Part shown: one piece after another, positions 60,760 through 64,000 of the stretch
Numbering within the stretch: position 1 is the stretch's first letter
Layout: every line of letters starts with the position of its first letter
From: an uncultured Nitrospiraceae bacterium
GTDB lineage: Bacteria > Nitrospirota > Thermodesulfovibrionia > Thermodesulfovibrionales > Dissulfurispiraceae
NCBI GenBank assembly: GCA_903822005.1
Contig: CAIJNL010000008.1
Location: forward strand, 34,784 to 98,783
Direction: 5' to 3'
Length of the DNA: 64,000 nucleotides
Notes under the pieces: generated by a model
Told to the model about the DNA's origin: nothing
What the model saw: only the letters and a program-made list of their open reading frames with translations
Databases searched by the model: none
Position numbers and translations under genes: made by a program

Positions 60760-61158
60760 TCATTTGCATTCATCCTGTGTCTGCCTTTGGTGTTGCCCCA
60801 CCCAATAGGAAATACCTAATGACAATAGACCACAAGCAAAGCCAGCTATGACAAACGAGACATTCTCCATCGATAAATTAAGGAAAGATGGTCGGGCAAC
60901 CCAAAAAGTAATGATAGCAGCCGCACCAGAAAAAATAATATAAAGAGAAACTAAAGCAATTGAGCGAAGTATCATCCGATTAGGCAAGGCAAAGATAAAT
61001 ACCCCAACCAATAAAATCCATCCAAGCAGACGTGTTTGAGCAACACCACCTCCGCCCGGATCTGGGCCACCGATAAGTAGAAAAAATGACAATAGCAGAA
61101 ATGGAAATCCCCCTAGGATAATAGATATAAACTTTAGGATAGTAGATGCTTTGTACAT
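60760..61158 (-). CDS. Small four-helix membrane protein next to the Rhs toxin, candidate immunity
   Basis: 132 residues, with about four membrane helices (around 8-28, 43-60, 66-88, 100-120) and a soluble tail HQRQTQDECK. Begins 20 nt after the rhs stop, the position of immunity genes for Rhs C-terminal toxins. No known immunity family recognised. The frame continues beyond the TGA for 46 codons (see next feature downstream). Confidence 0.55.
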   Translation of the reverse strand: MYKASTILKFISIILGGFPFLLLSFFLLIGGPDPGGGGVAQTRLLGWILLVGVFIFALPNRMILRSIALVSLYIIFSGAAAIITFWVARPSFLNLSMENVSFVIAGFACGLLSLGISYWVGQHQRQTQDECK

Positions 61159-61178
61159 ATTAAGAATTCCTCCGTATA

Positions 61179-63863
61179 TTAGCAGCCCTTTTTGCAGCCA
61201 CGATTAACACCTTTGCAACATCGGTCATCCCATTTTTTAAGCCAACCGTTTGTCCAGTCTTCGGCCTTCTGCCATGCTACATCGTCAGCATCAGGATCCT
61301 CTCTTTTGAGCATGAAATCATTGCAGGCATGGCCATAGCCATTACAATGCCTTTTCTTATTTCCCGGATCCCATCGATACCCCTTAGCCCAATGTGAAAA
61401 ATAGTCTTGTCCGCGGTGCATTGCACGAGGAAATTCCTCTACATTGCAAGCATCGATAGCCTTCTGAACTTCAGGTTCAGTTCCTTTTTTCCCTTCTTCA
61501 TCTCTCAGCGGTCGGAAATGACGCGAAGTATCTCCAAATACGGTGTGTGTTTTGCTATCATGATCCTCTAGCGTATAATCAAAGCGATCTCCACCGGAAA
61601 AATCACTGTGCCCTCGCGGCGGCCAATACTCATATCCCTCGTAATCTCGTGCGCCCGATTTCCTCTGCCCGTCAGCAAACAGGCCATATGTGTCTCTACG
61701 CGTTATAGGTCTATTTCGCACATATACAAATCTGTTCACTCCACCAAACAAGCCTACTGGATCTGCTTGTATATATCTGCCGATAATAGGCTTATAGTCT
61801 CTGAAGTAATTGTAGTTCAGTCCAGTTTCTTCATCGAAGTACTGCCAAGGAAACCGAAGGTTGTTTGTTATTATTCCCTCGATGGAGAGCGGTTCACCGA
61901 ACGGAAGAAATTCCCCATACCAGACAACCGTTCCGCGGCCATCAGACATCTTTTGAGGTGTGCCCAGGTGGTCATTATGGTAATAGTAGACCGAGCTTCC
62001 GTCGATCTTGGCAAGAGGTCGCCGGTTAAAGAATACATAATCTGTTAAAGTTCCCCCAGCCGATTCTGAAATCATATTCCCGTTTATGTCATAAATAAAT
62101 ATTGTCGTTTGCCCGCCAACACTCTTCATTACTCTCTGCCCATCACCATTATAGACATACTCGCCTTTGACTATTCCACTGTCCGTCACTTTTACAAGCC
62201 GCTGATTCTGATTGTAAATGTATTGTCTCAAGTTTTCAATTGCTGTATTCCCATTATTGTCATAGGCAAGGGCAAGGTTTTTTCCGCCGACAGCCGTCTT
62301 AAGTCTATTTGCTTCATATGTATATGTCGTCTGATTTGCGCCGGCAGCTTCAGTCAATCTGTTGCCTACCACGTCATAGGTATAAGTTAATGCTCCCCAC
62401 GGACCATTGGCAGTTGCGAGCCTGTCGAGTGCATCGTAGGTATATGTTTTGTTCTTTTCAACATCAAGGTTATTAATTATGCCGGTTATATTCCAGTTGC
62501 TATCATAAGAATAGACAATATCCTGTATAGTGCCTGCCTTAATACTCGTGAATCTATATTGCTGATCATAGCTTATTGTCTGCGTAACATTGTTGCCATA
62601 TGTCAAAGATGAGATGCCTCCAAACGGTTTATATGTTACATTTAAAGCAAGCGGAGTATTATTTTGCAGAACACTTGCCGGACGGTCGTTAGCGTATGTA
62701 TATGTAATTACTCTTCCAGACGGATATTTGATTGCCGTAAAATTGTTATTTTTATCATAAGAGTATTCAGTGATATAGGAGCTTTCATCAATAACCTTTG
62801 TCTCTCGGGCAATCTGACCCTTAGCACTGAAACTATATGTAGTATTGCCGCTCTGGTCCTGCATCCAGCATAAATTACCCTTGCCATTTGTGCAGGTGTC
62901 GTAGGCATATGTTATATTCTGTGCGGAGTCGGGAAAGTATACTGCTTTTAGTCGATTCAGTTCGTCATATGCATAACTCTTTGTAATACCATTTGCATCG
63001 GTTCTGGTCTTGCGGTTACCATTGGCATCATGCGTATAGGTTGTTGCGCCTGTGTCAGCAGATGCCGTTTTTACAAGCATATTACGGCCATCATATTCGT
63101 ACGTCGTAGTAATACTACTTGGATCAGTTACAGTTATCACATTGCCTCGTTTGTCATAGGAAAAAGTAGTAATGAAGTTACTAGGCTGAATGAATTTAGA
63201 GGTTCGCTTTAGCGCGTCATATGAAAATAATACTACATTTCCGTTTGGCGTCTTTATCGAATTCAGATTGCCTCTCGGATCGTATCCATAAAGTGTATAG
63301 CTGTTATCCGGATTGATTATCTTTGTAAGTCTATTGAGTGCATCGTATTCATAGTCTACTTTCTTTTGCACCATGCCATCCACGTCAGTCACTTGCAACC
63401 TGAGCACGTTACCTGCATTGTCATAAGTGTATTTGATGCTGTTTCCATCATTGTCTGACTCCGCAGTTAAATTGTCAGAAGTATTGTAACTATAACTGAA
63501 TTGATTACCCTCAGGATAGACTATACGTTCAATATTGCGCGTACCACCGCCGGTTCTGCATGTGCTGCATGAACCGGAAGGTTTAGCGTAAAAATATTGT
63601 GTAGTCGAATTGTCGGCCTGATTGGTAATAGCCTTTACTCTGCCAAGCACGTCGTAAGTATAAACAATCATATTCCCATTGGGGTCTGTCTCTTTCCCTT
63701 TATTTCCCATGTAATCAAAATCGGAGTATGTTGTTGCGCCAATCAATGGCTTGGTTATTGTAAGCAGATTTCCAGTAAGATCATAGGTCATAGCAGTTCT
63801 ATTTCCTAGAGGGTCTTTCATCTCGATAATATTACCTGCTTGATCACATGAATCGCTTGTGTG
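61179..63863 (-). CDS. Rhs/YD-repeat protein with C-terminal toxin-like domain, 5' truncated
   Basis: 894 codons are open, from the transposon edge at 63863 to the stop; the first ATG gives 880 residues. Residues to about 600 are YD repeats (YDxxGNxx pattern). The Rhs core follows: YYYHNDHLGTPQKMSD, then FGEPL, DEETGLNYNYFRDYKP and GRYIQADPVGL. After RRDTYGL (about 710) the sequence changes to a variable domain of about 165 residues with HFRPL, MHRGQDYFSHW, GHACNDF and DDVAW...W. The spacing of His, Asp and Trp suggests a zinc-phospholipase-C/S1-P1-like fold, but this is inference. It ends in a cysteine-rich tail CCKGVNRGCKKGC. Base use is A+T-rich. Confidence 0.85.
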   Translation of the reverse strand, partial: HTSDSCDQAGNIIEMKDPLGNRTAMTYDLTGNLLTITKPLIGATTYSDFDYMGNKGKETDPNGNMIVYTYDVLGRVKAITNQADNSTTQYFYAKPSGSCSTCRTGGGTRNIERIVYPEGNQFSYSYNTSDNLTAESDNDGNSIKYTYDNAGNVLRLQVTDVDGMVQKKVDYEYDALNRLTKIINPDNSYTLYGYDPRGNLNSIKTPNGNVVLFSYDALKRTSKFIQPSNFITTFSYDKRGNVITVTDPSSITTTYEYDGRNMLVKTASADTGATTYTHDANGNRKTRTDANGITKSYAYDELNRLKAVYFPDSAQNITYAYDTCTNGKGNLCWMQDQSGNTTYSFSAKGQIARETKVIDESSYITEYSYDKNNNFTAIKYPSGRVITYTYANDRPASVLQNNTPLALNVTYKPFGGISSLTYGNNVTQTISYDQQYRFTSIKAGTIQDIVYSYDSNWNITGIINNLDVEKNKTYTYDALDRLATANGPWGALTYTYDVVGNRLTEAAGANQTTYTYEANRLKTAVGGKNLALAYDNNGNTAIENLRQYIYNQNQRLVKVTDSGIVKGEYVYNGDGQRVMKSVGGQTTIFIYDINGNMISESAGGTLTDYVFFNRRPLAKIDGSSVYYYHNDHLGTPQKMSDGRGTVVWYGEFLPFGEPLSIEGIITNNLRFPWQYFDEETGLNYNYFRDYKPIIGRYIQADPVGLFGGVNRFVYVRNRPITRRDTYGLFADGQRKSGARDYEGYEYWPPRGHSDFSGGDRFDYTLEDHDSKTHTVFGDTSRHFRPLRDEEGKKGTEPEVQKAIDACNVEEFPRAMHRGQDYFSHWAKGYRWDPGNKKRHCNGYGHACNDFMLKREDPDADDVAWQKAEDWTNGWLKKWDDRCCKGVNRGCKKGC

Positions 63864-63864
63864 T

Positions 63865-63923
63865 TAATCGGCGTGCAAAATTGACCCACTTGAGGCCATA
63901 ATCGGCGTCCAAAATTGACCCAC
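63865..63923 (+). repeat. Two 25-nt terminal repeats of the IS21-type end
   Basis: TAATCGGCGTGCAAAATTGA... at 63865-63889 and TAATCGGCGTCCAAAATTGA... at 63899-63923 are identical except for one base, with a 34-nt period. They are transposase-binding repeats in IS21 relatives. Confidence 0.8.
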
Positions 63924-63981
63924 CTCGGCATATCCTCTATTCTCTCTGTAGCCAAACAGAGAGAGGAGCAGATGAAAGGAG

Positions 63982-64000
63982 ATGCTGATAGTGGAAACCA
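63982..64000 (+). CDS. istA: Possible start of the IstA-like transposase (partial)
   Basis: ATG at 63982 (or GTG at 63991 behind AAAGGAG) opens MLIVET..., a beginning compatible with IS21 IstA proteins. Only six codons are visible, so the call depends on the terminal repeats. Confidence 0.35.

Larger units (their letters stand above)
63862..64000 (+). mobile_element. Left end of an IS21-family insertion element
   Basis: Starts TGTTAATCGGCGTGCAAAAT, the TG-terminus typical of IS21-type elements. Two copies of a 25-nt unit follow at 63865-63889 and 63899-63923, the multiple terminal repeats of the family. A 9-bp hairpin TCTCTCTGT/ACAGAGAGA (63941-63949 with 63956-63964) comes next, then the apparent start of istA. 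The element continues beyond the window. It disrupts the rhs reading frame. Confidence 0.72.

Noticed and set aside
63865..63923. Two direct repeats with 34-nt period as the start of a CRISPR array
   Set aside because: Only two copies, separated by 9 nt, at a TG-terminus typical of IS21 elements.

Overview
The window reads as a chromosomal segment of a Gram-negative, strictly anaerobic or microaerophilic bacterium. My best guess is Nitrospirota (Thermodesulfovibrionia-like), with a sulfate-reducing deltaproteobacterial lineage as the alternative. The guess rests on four things taken together: an 11-subunit complex I without its NADH module beside an Ech-type [NiFe] hydrogenase, ferredoxin-linked thiol reductases, futalosine-pathway menaquinone genes, and a lipid A cluster carrying gnnA/gnnB-like genes. 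No single marker fixes the taxonomy. I see no rRNA, tRNA or CRISPR array.

Layout. Bases 1-2.4 kb hold the tail of thiC, then a three-gene sensory group (PilG/PilH-like receiver, PATAN-like protein, Cache-HAMP receptor without an output domain). 2.4-5.5 kb: YhcC-like radical SAM protein, ClC channel, and a ferredoxin:thioredoxin reductase/glutaredoxin pair. 5.5-5.85 kb is non-coding and carries a sigma-54-type promoter in front of a compact RNA fold. 5.85-8.2 kb: MBL-fold hydrolase and xseA-xseB. 8.26-18.6 kb: nuoABCDHIJKLMN with its own promoter and a 29-codon leader ORF. 18.7-25.1 kb: echABCDEF, a terminator, hypA and hypB. 25.1-31.3 kb: DUF1456 protein, CHRD protein, a c-di-AMP riboswitch plus kup, a small lipoprotein, a thioredoxin and a 5'-nucleotidase-type lipoprotein. 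31.3-35.7 kb (minus): manC, phosphomannomutase, rfbB and a PilZ protein. 35.7-42.3 kb (minus): envelope operon of secreted propeller protein, uppS, cdsA, dxr, rseP, Nudix and rfaE2. 42.4-52.2 kb (plus): bamD, gnnA-like, gnnB-like, lpxB, waaA, HEAT protein, HD-GYP protein and lpxK. 52.2-55.2 kb (minus): uvrA with an unusual internal insert. 55.2-58.5 kb: mqnE, a RelBE-type toxin-antitoxin pair, mqnC and a HicBA pair. 58.5-59.4 kb: a thioredoxin-reductase-like flavoprotein lacking NADPH motifs. 59.5-64 kb is visibly more A+T-rich and foreign-looking: two membrane proteins, a Rhs protein with a variable C-terminal toxin-like domain, and the left end of an IS21-family element that has cut off the 5' end of the rhs gene.

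How the genes fit together. Complex I without NuoEFG would take electrons from ferredoxin or a similar carrier and pass them to menaquinone, made through the MqnE/MqnC route encoded at 55-58 kb. Ech couples ferredoxin to H2 and ion translocation, and HypA/HypB supply nickel for it. The same reduced-ferredoxin pool could feed the ferredoxin:thioredoxin reductase and possibly the flavoprotein at 58.5 kb. The centre of the window is an envelope factory (isoprenoid carrier, phospholipid, lipid A/Kdo, outer-membrane assembly, nucleotide sugars) with cyclic-dinucleotide control points nearby: PilZ, HD-GYP and the c-di-AMP riboswitch. The right end is a polymorphic-toxin island degraded by a transposon.
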